From Morinoia aosen (taxonomy: Eukaryota > Arthropoda > Malacostraca > Amphipoda > Talitridae), in contig CM059567.1 of NCBI GenBank assembly GCA_030386875.1, forward strand, positions 54,110,020-54,174,019: a stretch of 64,000 bases of DNA, given 5' to 3'. The stretch's first letter is position 1, and each line of letters starts with the position of its first letter. Below are positions 18,793 through 29,633 of the stretch, piece after piece. The translations under genes were made by a program, and so were the position numbers. The notes beneath the pieces are model-generated. The model worked only from the letters and a program-made list of their open reading frames with translations. It was not told the DNA's origin and ran no database searches.

Positions 18793-20291
18793 TAGCGAGT
18801 ACTGCGTTGCCTCATTCCCAGACTACTCGCCTCTTGTTGATCAACGATCCCACTACCAAGTATCGATTCCTCATCGATACTGGCTCCAGTGTGTCAATTA
18901 TCCCAGCCACGGGTAAAGATAAAAAGACAAACCTAGTGGCGACATTACGCGCCGCAAACGGCACGCCAATTCCTTGTTACGGTGAAAGAGTATTAGAGTG
19001 CAGTCTGGGATTGAGGCGAAACTTTCTCTTCACATTCTTGATAGCTGAGGTTCAAGAGCCCATAATAGGTGCTGATTTTCTAGCCAAGTTTGGCATAATT
19101 GTAGATATTAAAAACCGTAGAATTAGGGACGAGGAGACACAGATCTCAATTCCCGCTTGTAGCATAACTAGAGCTAATGTCTTGCATTCCTTCTCAATCG
19201 CTTTCAAACAAGAGTGCATGTTTGAGCAAGTGCTCGCAGATTATCCTGCACTAACAAATTCTAACTTAGTCTCTACAAAAATGCAAACCAGCACAAAGCA
19301 CTTCATAGAGACGACGGGACCGCCCGTCTATTCCCGAGCAAGGCGATTACCGCCTGATCGATTGGCTCTAGCCAAGAAAGAATTCGCTAGGATACTCGAA
19401 AATGGCATTATCCGCAGCTCCAAAAGCCCTTGGGCTAGCCCTCTTTTGCTAGTACCCAAGGCTAACGGTGAATTCAGACCGTGCGGGGATTTCCGCAGGT
19501 TGAATGCCGTTACTCTACCTGATCGCTACCCTATTCCTTACCTTCATGATTTCAGTGCAAATTTAGAGGGAGCTCAAATTTTCTCAAAGATAGACCTTCA
19601 GCACGCCTTTCATCAAATACCACTTGATGAGAGTGCTATCGCTAAGACCGCGGTAATCACTCCGTTTGGTCTCTTTGAATTTCTCCGCATGCCATACGGC
19701 TTGAGGAATGCTCCTCAGACGTTCCAAAGGCACATGGCTGAAATTTTCTCTGACCTCACTTTCGCTTATGTCTATTTAGACGACATCCTAGTGGCATCCA
19801 CAACCCCGGAGTTGCACAAAGACCACCTTAGGGTCGTTTTCCAAAGACTGTCCGACAATGGACTCCTCGTAAATCCTGCAAAATGTGAGCTCGGAAAGCC
19901 ATCACTGATTTACTTAGGTCATGAAATCTCTAGCCTAGGTCTAAAACCTTTGCCTTCCAAAGTAGAAGTGATCAAAAACTTTCCTCTTCCACAGACCCAG
20001 AAGGAACTAAGAAGGTTCCTAGGTTCTTTTAACTTCTATCATCGCTTCATACGCAACTGTGCTCAAACTTTAGCCCCCTTGTCAGACTTGCTCGAACCGA
20101 AACGGAAAGGTAAATCTATTGAGGTAAAATGGACAGACGCAGCACGGGGAGCTTTTGAGGAGATAAAACATAAGTTAGCAACCGCGACTGAATTATCCTA
20201 CCCCATTGCAAATGCTGACTTCAGTCTCGTAGTGGACGCATCCATGCAGTACTGCCGTTGGTGCTGTTTTGCAACAACAAGTAGGTACTAA
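18726..20291 (+). CDS. pol: Gypsy Pol part 1, unit 1: protease, reverse transcriptase, start of RNase H
   Basis: This frame is entered by -1 frameshifting at about 18772 rather than at its first ATG. Numbered from 18726, the aspartic protease motif D-T-G-S is at residues 51-54. The reverse transcriptase has R-P-C-G-D-F-R-R-L-N and the catalytic Y-L-D-D at ~350-354. The connection domain and the first RNase H aspartate (V-V-D-A-S, ~503) follow. Shortly after that the frame changes by a net one nucleotide and ends at 20291; RNase H resumes in the frame starting 20269. The break is identical in unit 2, so it predates the duplication or is carried by the source. As it stands Pol is split and the copy is probably not self-sufficient. 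Confidence 0.9.
   Translation: MRVPLLPSLYRNDLGKRQQRRIVASTALPHSQTTRLLLINDPTTKYRFLIDTGSSVSIIPATGKDKKTNLVATLRAANGTPIPCYGERVLECSLGLRRNFLFTFLIAEVQEPIIGADFLAKFGIIVDIKNRRIRDEETQISIPACSITRANVLHSFSIAFKQECMFEQVLADYPALTNSNLVSTKMQTSTKHFIETTGPPVYSRARRLPPDRLALAKKEFARILENGIIRSSKSPWASPLLLVPKANGEFRPCGDFRRLNAVTLPDRYPIPYLHDFSANLEGAQIFSKIDLQHAFHQIPLDESAIAKTAVITPFGLFEFLRMPYGLRNAPQTFQRHMAEIFSDLTFAYVYLDDILVASTTPELHKDHLRVVFQRLSDNGLLVNPAKCELGKPSLIYLGHEISSLGLKPLPSKVEVIKNFPLPQTQKELRRFLGSFNFYHRFIRNCAQTLAPLSDLLEPKRKGKSIEVKWTDAARGAFEEIKHKLATATELSYPIANADFSLVVDASMQYCRWCCFATTSRY
18768..18830 (+). promoter_or_regulatory. -1 ribosomal frameshift signal, unit 1: slippery GGGAAAC plus H-type pseudoknot
   Basis: GGGAAAC (18768-18774) sits in the Gag frame as G GGA AAC, the canonical X XXY YYZ phase. 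A 7-nt spacer follows. Stem 1 is GCGACGCA (18782-18789) with TGCGTTGC (18803-18810), 8 bp including one G-U. In the loop, GCGAGTA (18795-18801) pairs with TACTCGC (18824-18830), forming stem 2. Gag and Pol are in the 0 and -1 frames, as this signal requires. Folding was done by eye. Confidence 0.85.
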
Positions 20292-22134
20292 TATCTCTCC
20301 TCTTGCTTTCTTTTCCAAAAAGCTGTCGCCCACTGAGCGTGCTTATAGCGCGTTCGGTAGGGAACTCCTTGCTATCTATCTGTCTGTGAGACACTTTCGC
20401 TATGCTCTAGAGGCAAGGGAGTTCGTGATCTACACAGATCACAAACCTTTGACCTCAGCGATTATGATGCCGTCTGAAAGACATTCCCCAAGAGAGGCTC
20501 GACATCTGTCCTATATTAGCCAATTCACCACTGACATCCGCTTCATAAAAGGGTTGGACAATACTGTCGCTGACTGTCTCTCCCGCATCAACTCTGTCCA
20601 AACCGGTGGTGAAATCACCTTCGGCAGCATTGAAAACGCGCAGAAGGAGGATCCTGAACTTCAGGACCTTCTCAAATCTTCTAACACTTCCTCTCTAAAA
20701 TTAACCTTGGTTGACGGCGTGTACCGTGATGCCAAGCGACCTTCTCGTTTGTATCTTCCTGCGACTCTCCGCAGAGTAGCTATCCTTCACTATCATTCTC
20801 TCTCTCATCCTGGTATTAACCGTACATTGCGTTTGATTTCTGATCGTTTCGTCTGGCCAGCGATGCGTAAGGAGGTCAAGCAAATTGTGCAAAATTGCCA
20901 TGCATGTCAGAGTAGTAAAGTGGTGAAACATAATCGTGCAGCGCTGCAGAGTTGTGCATTCACAGGTCACAAGTTTGACTCTGTACACCTAGATTTGGTG
21001 GGTCCTTTGCCTTTATCGCGCGGTCATTCTTATTTGCTGACCATCATAGATAGGTTCACACGTTGGGTTGAGGCTGTCCCTCTTCCTGATACCCAAACTG
21101 AGACTGTAGCGCGCGCTTTCATGTCTAACTGGATCTCTAGATTTGGTGTTCCCTTAAGTGTCACGCATGATCGGGGATCACAATTTACCTCCAAATTTTG
21201 GAGTGAGCTTAGCACCGCCTTAGGGTGTGCAAATACATCAACTACCGCGTACCATCCGCAGTCAAATGGACTTATTGAGAGAGTCCACAGAGACTTAAAG
21301 TCGGCATTGCGCTGCCTTAATTGCAGTCACGATTGGACTGACAGACTTCCAGTAGTACTACTTAGCATCCGAAATTTACATAGACAAGATCAGCAATGCA
21401 CAGCAGCAGAGATGCTGTATGGGCAAACACTTCGTCTCCCCGGCGACATTGTTGACCCAAAACCTTTGCCTGAATTTTCATCCGCTGACCGTTCCGCATA
21501 TGTAACCTGTCTAAAAGATTGCATGCGTCAGATCAAGTATGTCGCCCCAAGAATGCCGCAGATTGAGGACAAACTCGATCCTGCTCTGCAGCATTGCACA
21601 CATGTGTACGTCCGCAATGATGCAATAAAACCTACGCTCACACGCCCTTATGATGGTCCATTCAAAATAATCAAAAAGACGCCCAAATATTTTATCCTTG
21701 ACAGATCTGGGTCACACGACCCTGTGAGCATTGATCGATTAAAAGTCGCGTACACTTCTGATCATAGTGTAACTTCTAACTCATCATTCTCTCCACAGAA
21801 TTCCTTTTCCACTGAGACTCGATCATATCTACCATCTCAGCTTCATCAGTTGGCTGCCTTGTTGCCTAGTCAACTTGAGTGTAATCCTTTCTATGTGCCT
21901 GTACATTCAAACCCTATCTCTAAGCCTATCGTAGACTCTAATTCTAGCCCTCTTACTGACACAGCGGCAAGTCTGGAGAGACCAGACGAGCCCGCTGCAG
22001 TAACTCCTGTTCCTAGAACTCTTGCCGATCTAAACTTGCAGACCCGTTTGGTGAAACTTCCCCGCTCAGTAACATTTGCAAATTGCCGAACCCGGCATGG
22101 TCGTGTAGTTCGACCTCCTTCCCGCTACAAATGA
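20269..22134 (+). CDS. pol: Gypsy Pol part 2, unit 1: rest of RNase H, integrase
   Basis: 621 codons, in a different frame from part 1. RNase H remnants are the catalytic E32 (G-R-E-L-L-A-I) and D57 (Y-T-D-H-K-P-L). The integrase HHCC zinc domain is H176, H180, C210, C213. The DD35E core is D242 (H-L-D-L-V-G-P), D301 (T-H-D-R-G-S-Q-F) and E337 (G-L-I-E-R). A GPY/F-like module lies at ~460-468 (R-P-Y-D-G-P-F-K). The C-terminus ends in an R-P-P-S-R-Y-like motif common in arthropod Gypsy elements. No envelope gene follows: the stop is 41 bp before LTR2. Separate translation from the listed ATG is unlikely; it is the downstream half of a broken Pol. Confidence 0.9.
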   Translation: MQQQVGTNISPLAFFSKKLSPTERAYSAFGRELLAIYLSVRHFRYALEAREFVIYTDHKPLTSAIMMPSERHSPREARHLSYISQFTTDIRFIKGLDNTVADCLSRINSVQTGGEITFGSIENAQKEDPELQDLLKSSNTSSLKLTLVDGVYRDAKRPSRLYLPATLRRVAILHYHSLSHPGINRTLRLISDRFVWPAMRKEVKQIVQNCHACQSSKVVKHNRAALQSCAFTGHKFDSVHLDLVGPLPLSRGHSYLLTIIDRFTRWVEAVPLPDTQTETVARAFMSNWISRFGVPLSVTHDRGSQFTSKFWSELSTALGCANTSTTAYHPQSNGLIERVHRDLKSALRCLNCSHDWTDRLPVVLLSIRNLHRQDQQCTAAEMLYGQTLRLPGDIVDPKPLPEFSSADRSAYVTCLKDCMRQIKYVAPRMPQIEDKLDPALQHCTHVYVRNDAIKPTLTRPYDGPFKIIKKTPKYFILDRSGSHDPVSIDRLKVAYTSDHSVTSNSSFSPQNSFSTETRSYLPSQLHQLAALLPSQLECNPFYVPVHSNPISKPIVDSNSSPLTDTAASLERPDEPAAVTPVPRTLADLNLQTRLVKLPRSVTFANCRTRHGRVVRPPSRYK

Positions 22135-22161
22135 TTGCAGCGGGTGGACCTTTCGGTCTGC

Positions 22162-22175
22162 GCCTTGGGGGGTAA
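22162..22175 (+). other. Polypurine-tract region before LTR2
   Basis: CTTGGGGGGTAA immediately precedes the TGTAGC start of LTR2; the G run is the likely plus-strand primer. The same sequence precedes LTR3 at 29620-29633. Confidence 0.6.
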
Positions 22176-24665
22176 TGTAGCATATCGCTACAAAAGCGTA
22201 AAAATTATAAACTTGTCATTCGCACTTAAATAAAATAATTATTAGAATTAAAAATCTTACTCTAATTTATTATTAATTATCTTCTACTTCTAATTCGTAA
22301 TCATTGAAGTTTGTGTGTAAATACATGAGAGACAAAATAATCAATCGACATTTCGAGTTTTAAGCAGCCCGAATTGGCAACATCCAAGCGCGTCGTCTGA
22401 ACAGAGCGTTACTCACTCTCTCTTGTGCTTTGGTGGCTTGTGCATACAACGTTCTCGTAAGTGCAAGTGAAATTTAGGGTTAGAATAGAAAGAAACCGGG
22501 TAAAGTATATGTGCCATGTGTTTTTTCGTGTGTATTGTGTTTAAACGTAAAGATCTGCTCAGTGTCGTGAGTTAGGGATAAACTCTAAATTAGCGTAAGA
22601 TTCTTAGACTAGCATGTGTTATCTAGAGTGCTCACGCGGCGATATAGAGTGAATATTGCGTGTCATTTCCAAATTCACGTGTTGAGATTTCATACTAGAT
22701 ATTCAGCTAACGTCCTTGTTTTTTTTCATTACCGCAAATTATATATTGCGGTTGCCAGTATCATATCGAGAATTATTCATAAACTGACTCGTGAACGAAC
22801 GCGGCTAAATTGCCGGCGTTCTTTGTTGATAGTGTGTCTTTGTGTTCCAAATGGCGGAGCATACACTGCCGTCTCCTGTCACTACTCCGTGACTTTAATT
22901 GCATTATAAGCATGTGTTATAATAGTATTTTTCTTTTTACAAAACATACTTGCAGTAGTTTCTTCTTAAAAAGTGTTTCAACGTGAGATAATAATTAAAA
23001 ATGTCTCTTAATAATCTCGTATGTTTATAAATTACGACTATTATTCAGGTCTATGCTTGCTAAAGTTTCTTTTAGTTTCCTTTTCTTTAATTTCATACTC
23101 CTTAAATCGCGTTTAATCGTACATATTTCAATATAAATCATTATCAAAATTTAAAGCACTTCTGCTTATTATTTTTTGTGACAAAATACCTACTAGCATA
23201 TGCCTTCACGAATACGTACGATGTATGCCGGTGGTTTATCGCCAATGGCGACGCGTAAAAACCGTCGGGTTACTCGTCGCACTGATTTTCATGCTTTCGT
23301 TTTTTTTGCGCATATCTCCTTTCTGTGCAAGCAAAAAGTTTAGTGTTTCCTTTTTATTGTGGATATTATTCCTTAATTTTTATTAATTGCAAATGATATT
23401 TATCCGTGATTTTCAGTAGGATTTATAGCAATGAAAGAAGGATTCCTTTTCTCTGTTGATTCTTGTACGGAGATAGGGATTTTTCTAGAGCACTGAACAA
23501 GCGTTAATTCTCAGTATTACGCAATTTTAGCCGTGTTATGTCTTTTCGCGGTTTCATGAATCGTGTGTTAGGAAATCACGTGTTTTTCCAAAAACTCCAC
23601 CAATTTAACCTCCTATATTGCTGTCCTGCAGATTCATTCGCGGTTTCATGAATCTTGTGTTATGAAATCACGTGTTCTTCTTTTCCAAAACTCCACCAAT
23701 TTAACCTCCTATATTGCTGTCCTGCAGATTCTTGCAAAAGTTGCAGTCTCTTGATATTTTCATGATATTCCGTAGATCTTGTGTTTCCTTGCATGTAGTT
23801 TCGGTAATGAATAACGATTGTCACTACCGGAAAGTCTTAAACCGCATGCTCTGAGATTAAAGCCGAAGGCATTTGTGAACAAGTTGCCAGTTACAAAAGA
23901 ATCTGTCCTTTCTCCTTGAGCTTTGCCAAAAGTGAGAATCCCTAAAGATAGCTCGTGTCTGATCTGTAGGATTTCTCGGAGTTGCGTGTGGGCGTTTATC
24001 ATGTCGATGTTGGGGACTGTCAGCACTAGAATTTTCCGTGATGTCTCCTTGGACGGCTCATCCAGCGTTCGTTGTTTTGCAGACCTCATCGTCATCACCA
24101 ACGCCAACACACCAGCACTCCCTGGGCCTGAGTGGGATTGACTTTGTTGGATTTAGTTTTCACTTAACTGGTTTTTCACTGAACTGGTTTTACTTGAACG
24201 GGCCCGACCTTAGCTGGCCTCATCTTACCAGTCTATACTTGCCTTGGCTTTACGTTTTGTTTGTCCCGCTTGCTTGGGCCTTAACACTAATTGACTCATC
24301 GGAATTGCCCCAAAACTCGAGTCTACTTGCCTGGCCTCAACTCAATTAAATTGCCCTTAACAATCGCCTCGGGTCGTTTCCAAGTTTTATAAAATTGGGT
24401 TAGAATCATCTTTAAACCACACACACACACGCGGTCGACTTCAGCATTTCTCCAGGAGCCTACCGCCTGCCAGGACTGCGAACCATCGTCAGCCGAGTCC
24501 CTCAGAAGAGCAAGATTTGGCAAATCCTTTTTCGGCTCTCCTCAAGAATAAAACTACCAACGAAAAGCTGAGTTCCTGAGTGCTTATTATCCTTTCTCAT
24601 GGTCTATTACAAATGCTTATCGAGGTCGTTTAGGACTGGCTATACCCCACGGCCAAAACCTAACA
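22176..24665 (+). repeat. Gypsy LTR2, shared by both units
   Basis: 2490 bp, TGTAGC to CTAACA. It serves as 3' LTR of unit 1 and 5' LTR of unit 2. It shares with LTR3 the bases at which LTR1 differs (e.g. AAACTTGTCATT near the start). It carries the ~92-bp tandem duplication. Confidence 0.93.
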
Positions 24666-25278
24666 CTGGTGACCCCAGTTAAAATAACCCCAGAACTTTC
24701 TTTAAAACTTGTAAACTATTCAACTCGATAAGTGTTTGGGAGATTGTGAGAGAGGTTAATTTTGGCATATCATTGTAGTGATAAATTTCCCATGTCGTAG
24801 TCTTTGAGAATTTTCTATAGATGTCACTGTGCTAATCGTTCTCTGAGCAGCTCTAAAAATTTTTTTCTTTTATGCTGTTTCCTGTCCTTGTTTGTTTTAT
24901 GTTCCTCAGTAGGTAGGAAAAATATTTTTTTTCCTATTTCCGTGCTTACGTTTATTCTGACTACCGTAAAAATTCTCGTTTCATTTTTTCTTTCTTTCCG
25001 TTCTTTTTTTTCAATGTTATTGATCGTTTGAGTAGGTAGAAAAATAATTTTTTTCTCACCTTTTTTTGTGCCTACGCAAATTGCCGCATACCGCATAAAT
25101 TTTCGTTTCCAATTTCATATTTCCTTCCTTCTGTTTCAACTTAATTTGAATGATTAAGTAGGTAAAGTAATAACGCAAATCTGTGACACCTTTAATATCA
25201 AAAATTTATTAGGCGTTGAATACGAACTCCGAGCAAGCATAGTTAATTTTCGCTTTCGTAGAAGAAAAATTTGCTAGC

Positions 25279-26250
25279 ATGACTGAGTCAGATAATGAAG
25301 ATCGAAACCCCACAAAACCCCTTAGGCTCCCCCCCTTCATTCCGGAGGACGCTCATACCTGGTTCCAACAGGTTGAAGCCGTGTTTAGGTATCATAAAAT
25401 AATAAATGACATAGACAAATTCTATGCCCTTGTGTCCGCAGCGCCCACAAAACTACTGAATGACTCAAACCAATTATTAGAAAACCCTCCAGCTCTCAAT
25501 CCTTACGGAATCTTGAAAGGCAAAATTTTAGCAAAGCTTCAGATGTCCGATGCGGACAAATTCAGAAGCCTTGTAGACGCCTCAGCAATTCCATCTGTCT
25601 CTGTCTCCTTCTCACCCACTTCGTTAGTAAAAGAGCTGCGCAAACTCGCTACGGGTGTTGCCGTAGCTGAGGGATTTCTGAAGGAAGTTTTCATGACTAA
25701 GCTTCCTCACAATGTGCGTCCATTTCTATCGCTAGCAGGCCCTGATCAATCTTTGGAGAAGCTTGCGGAGTCCGCTGGGACGGTGATGCGCAACATTAAT
25801 TTGTCACAAGCACCGCAAGTTGCTTCCTTGAAGTTAGCAGCTACAAATTTTAGCCCGTCAAATACGGCGCAGAATCAATCCTCAGCCACAATAGATAAGA
25901 TGCAGCAAGACATCGCTGAAATAAAGCAAGCTCTCCAAAATTGTCACCTAGGTCAGAGTGTAGCTCACATTCAGCAAGGCCCAGGGAGATTCCAAAGCCA
26001 CCAAAATGCCTACGACTATCCCTATGACTATCACTCAAACTATCCTTCTCCTCCTCCTCAACGCTTTGATAGAGGTAGATCTTATGATAGGTCAAATCAA
26101 GACAGCCGCTTTCGGTCGCGCTCTCGTGATGCTAGTAGCAATTTATGCTGGTACCACACTAAGTATGGTGACCAAGCACGAAAGTGCGGGTCCCGCTTTT
26201 GCCCTCGTTATACCGAAATGACCTCGGGAAACGCCAACAGCGACGCATAG
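25279..26250 (+). CDS. gag: Gypsy Gag, unit 2
   Basis: 323 residues, the same protein as the unit 1 Gag (offset 7458 bp): capsid-like N-terminal region, C-terminal C290/H293/C303/C308 cluster, and a frameshift-overlap end. Preceded by the same repeated leader. The lack of amino-acid change between units points to very recent duplication or ongoing gene conversion. Confidence 0.92.
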   Translation: MTESDNEDRNPTKPLRLPPFIPEDAHTWFQQVEAVFRYHKIINDIDKFYALVSAAPTKLLNDSNQLLENPPALNPYGILKGKILAKLQMSDADKFRSLVDASAIPSVSVSFSPTSLVKELRKLATGVAVAEGFLKEVFMTKLPHNVRPFLSLAGPDQSLEKLAESAGTVMRNINLSQAPQVASLKLAATNFSPSNTAQNQSSATIDKMQQDIAEIKQALQNCHLGQSVAHIQQGPGRFQSHQNAYDYPYDYHSNYPSPPPQRFDRGRSYDRSNQDSRFRSRSRDASSNLCWYHTKYGDQARKCGSRFCPRYTEMTSGNANSDA

Positions 26251-27749
26251 TAGCGAGTACTGCGTTGCCTCATTCCCAGACTACTCGCCTCTTGTTGATC
26301 AACGATCCCACTACCAAGTATCGATTCCTCATCGATACTGGCTCCAGTGTGTCAATTATCCCAGCCACGGGTAAAGATAAAAAGACAAACCTAGTGGCGA
26401 CATTACGCGCCGCAAACGGCACGCCAATTCCTTGTTACGGTGAAAGAGTATTAGAGTGCAGTCTGGGATTGAGGCGAAACTTTCTCTTCACATTCTTGAT
26501 AGCTGAGGTTCAAGAGCCCATAATAGGTGCTGATTTTCTAGCCAAGTTTGGCATAATTGTAGATATTAAAAACCGTAGAATTAGGGACGAGGAGACACAG
26601 ATCTCAATTCCCGCTTGTAGCATAACTAGAGCTAATGTCTTGCATTCCTTCTCAATCGCTTTCAAACAAGAGTGCATGTTTGAGCAAGTGCTCGCAGATT
26701 ATCCTGCACTAACAAATTCTAACTTAGTCTCTACAAAAATGCAAACCAGCACAAAGCACTTCATAGAGACGACGGGACCGCCCGTCTATTCCCGAGCAAG
26801 GCGATTACCGCCTGATCGATTGGCTCTAGCCAAGAAAGAATTCGCTAGGATACTCGAAAATGGCATTATCCGCAGCTCCAAAAGCCCTTGGGCTAGCCCT
26901 CTTTTGCTAGTACCCAAGGCTAACGGTGAATTCAGACCGTGCGGGGATTTCCGCAGGTTGAATGCCGTTACTCTACCTGATCGCTACCCTATTCCTTACC
27001 TTCATGATTTCAGTGCAAATTTAGAGGGAGCTCAAATTTTCTCAAAGATAGACCTTCAGCACGCCTTTCATCAAATACCACTTGATGAGAGTGCTATCGC
27101 TAAGACCGCGGTAATCACTCCGTTTGGTCTCTTTGAATTTCTCCGCATGCCATACGGCTTGAGGAATGCTCCTCAGACGTTCCAAAGGCACATGGCTGAA
27201 ATTTTCTCTGACCTCACTTTCGCTTATGTCTATTTAGACGACATCCTAGTGGCATCCACAACCCCGGAGTTGCACAAAGACCACCTTAGGGTCGTTTTCC
27301 AAAGACTGTCCGACAATGGACTCCTCGTAAATCCTGCAAAATGTGAGCTCGGAAAGCCATCACTGATTTACTTAGGTCATGAAATCTCTAGCCTAGGTCT
27401 AAAACCTTTGCCTTCCAAAGTAGAAGTGATCAAAAACTTTCCTCTTCCACAGACCCAGAAGGAACTAAGAAGGTTCCTAGGTTCTGTTAACTTCTATCAT
27501 CGCTTCATACGCAACTGTGCTCAAACTTTAGCCCCCTTGTCAGACTTGCTCGAACCGAAACGGAAAGGTAAATCTATTGAGGTAAAATGGACAGACGCAG
27601 CACGGGGAGCTTTTGAGGAGATAAAACATAAGTTAGCAACCGCGACTGAATTATCCTACCCCATTGCAAATGCTGACTTCAGTCTCGTAGTGGACGCATC
27701 CATGCAGTACTGCCGTTGGTGCTGTTTTGCAACAACAAGTAGGTACTAA
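26184..27749 (+). CDS. pol: Gypsy Pol part 1, unit 2
   Basis: Protease (D-T-G-S), reverse transcriptase (Y-L-D-D) and the first RNase H aspartate, as in unit 1. One visible amino-acid change: G-S-V-N-F-Y here against G-S-F-N-F-Y in unit 1, in the region after the RT core. It has the same frame break near 27700-27725. Expressed, if at all, by frameshifting from Gag. Confidence 0.9.
   Translation: MRVPLLPSLYRNDLGKRQQRRIVASTALPHSQTTRLLLINDPTTKYRFLIDTGSSVSIIPATGKDKKTNLVATLRAANGTPIPCYGERVLECSLGLRRNFLFTFLIAEVQEPIIGADFLAKFGIIVDIKNRRIRDEETQISIPACSITRANVLHSFSIAFKQECMFEQVLADYPALTNSNLVSTKMQTSTKHFIETTGPPVYSRARRLPPDRLALAKKEFARILENGIIRSSKSPWASPLLLVPKANGEFRPCGDFRRLNAVTLPDRYPIPYLHDFSANLEGAQIFSKIDLQHAFHQIPLDESAIAKTAVITPFGLFEFLRMPYGLRNAPQTFQRHMAEIFSDLTFAYVYLDDILVASTTPELHKDHLRVVFQRLSDNGLLVNPAKCELGKPSLIYLGHEISSLGLKPLPSKVEVIKNFPLPQTQKELRRFLGSVNFYHRFIRNCAQTLAPLSDLLEPKRKGKSIEVKWTDAARGAFEEIKHKLATATELSYPIANADFSLVVDASMQYCRWCCFATTSRY
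26226..26288 (+). promoter_or_regulatory. -1 ribosomal frameshift signal, unit 2
   Basis: Identical to the unit 1 signal: GGGAAAC at 26226-26232 in the Gag frame, a 7-nt spacer, then the same two pseudoknot stems ending at 26288. Confidence 0.85.
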
Positions 27750-29592
27750 TATCTCTCCTCTTGCTTTCTTTTCCAAAAAGCTGTCGCCCACTGAGCGTGC
27801 TTATAGCGCGTTCGGTAGGGAACTCCTTGCTATCTATCTGTCTGTGAGACACTTTCGCTATGCTCTAGAGGCAAGGGAGTTCGTGATCTACACAGATCAC
27901 AAACCTTTGACCTCAGCGATTAAGATGCCGTCTGAAAGACATTCCCCAAGAGAGGCTCGACATCTGTCCTATATTAGCCAATTCACCACTGACATCCGCT
28001 TCATAAAAGGGTTGGACAATACTGTCGCTGACTGTCTCTCCCGCATCAACTCTGTCCAAACCGGTGGTGAAATCACCTTCGGCAACATTGAAAACGCGCA
28101 GAAGGAGGATCCTGAACTTCAGGACCTTCTCAAATCTTCTAACACTTCCTCTCTAAAATTAACCTTGGTTGACGGCGTGTACCGTGATGCCAAGCGACCT
28201 TCTCGTTTGTATCTTCCTGCGACTCTCCGCAGAGTAGCTATCCTTCACTATCATTCTCTCTCTCATCCTGGTATTAACCGTACATTGCGTTTGATTTCTG
28301 ATCGTTTCGTCTGGCCAGCGATGCGTAAGGAGGTCAAGCAAATTGTGCAAAATTGCCATGCATGTCAGAGTAGTAAAGTGGTGAAACATAATCGTGCAGC
28401 GCTGCAGAGTTGTGCATTCACAGGTCACAAGTTTGACTCTGTACACCTAGATTTGGTGGGTCCTTTGCCTTTATCGCGCGGTCATTCTTATTTGCTGACC
28501 ATCATAGATAGGTTCACACGTTGGGTTGAGGCTGTCCCTCTTCCTGATACCCAAACTGAGACTGTAGCGCGCGCTTTCATGTCTAACTGGATCTCTAGAT
28601 TTGGTGTTCCCTTAAGTGTCACGCATGATCGGGGATCACAATTTACCTCCAAATTTTGGAGTGAGCTTAGCACCGCCTTAGGGTGTGCAAATACATCAAC
28701 TACCGCGTACCATCCGCAGTCAAATGGACTTATTGAGAGAGTCCACAGAGACTTAAAGTCGGCATTGCGCTGCCTTAATTGCAGTCACGATTGGACTGAC
28801 AGACTTCCAGTAGTACTACTTAGCATCCGAAATTTACATAGACAAGATCAGCAATGCACAGCAGCAGAGATGCTGTATGGGCAAACACTTCGTCTCCCCG
28901 GCGACATTGTTGACCCAAAACCTTTGCCTGAATTTTCATCCGCTGACCGTTCCGCATATGTAACCTGTCTAAAAGATTGCATGCGTCAGATCAAGTATGT
29001 CGCCCCAAGAATGCCGCAGACTGAGGACAAACTCGATCCTGCTCTGCAGCATTGCACACATGTGTACGTCCGCAATGATGCAATAAAACCTACGCTCACA
29101 CGCCCTTATGATGGTCCATTCAAAATAATCAAAAAGACGCCCAAATATTTTATCCTTGACAGATCTGGGTCACACGACCCTGTGAGCATTGATCGATTAA
29201 AAGTCGCGTACACTTCTGATCATAGTGTAACTTCTAACTCATCATTCTCTCCACAGAATTCCTTTTCCACTGAGACTCGATCATATCTACCATCTCAGCT
29301 TCATCAGTTGGCTGCCTTGTTGCCTAGTCAACTTGAGTGTAATCCTTTCTATGTGCCTGTACATTCAAACCCTATCTCTAAGCCTATCGTAGACTCTAAT
29401 TCTAGCCCTCTTACTGACACAGCGGCAAGTCTGGAGAGACCAGACGAGCCCGCTGCAGTAACTCCTGTTCCTAGAACTCTTGCCGATCTAAACTTGCAGA
29501 CCCGTTTGGTGAAACTTCCCCGCTCAGTAACATTTGCAAATTGCCGAACCCGGCATGGTCGTGTAGTTCGACCTCCTTCCCGCTACAAATGA
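27727..29592 (+). CDS. pol: Gypsy Pol part 2, unit 2
   Basis: Rest of RNase H plus integrase with complete HHCC and DD35E sets, as in unit 1. It differs from unit 1 at three visible residues: K versus M in A-I-K-M-P, N versus S in F-G-N-I-E, and T versus I in P-Q-T-E-D. The stop is 41 bp before LTR3. Confidence 0.9.
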   Translation: MQQQVGTNISPLAFFSKKLSPTERAYSAFGRELLAIYLSVRHFRYALEAREFVIYTDHKPLTSAIKMPSERHSPREARHLSYISQFTTDIRFIKGLDNTVADCLSRINSVQTGGEITFGNIENAQKEDPELQDLLKSSNTSSLKLTLVDGVYRDAKRPSRLYLPATLRRVAILHYHSLSHPGINRTLRLISDRFVWPAMRKEVKQIVQNCHACQSSKVVKHNRAALQSCAFTGHKFDSVHLDLVGPLPLSRGHSYLLTIIDRFTRWVEAVPLPDTQTETVARAFMSNWISRFGVPLSVTHDRGSQFTSKFWSELSTALGCANTSTTAYHPQSNGLIERVHRDLKSALRCLNCSHDWTDRLPVVLLSIRNLHRQDQQCTAAEMLYGQTLRLPGDIVDPKPLPEFSSADRSAYVTCLKDCMRQIKYVAPRMPQTEDKLDPALQHCTHVYVRNDAIKPTLTRPYDGPFKIIKKTPKYFILDRSGSHDPVSIDRLKVAYTSDHSVTSNSSFSPQNSFSTETRSYLPSQLHQLAALLPSQLECNPFYVPVHSNPISKPIVDSNSSPLTDTAASLERPDEPAAVTPVPRTLADLNLQTRLVKLPRSVTFANCRTRHGRVVRPPSRYK

Positions 29593-29633
29593 TTGCAGCG
29601 GGTGGACCTTTCGGTCTGCGCCTTGGGGGGTAA

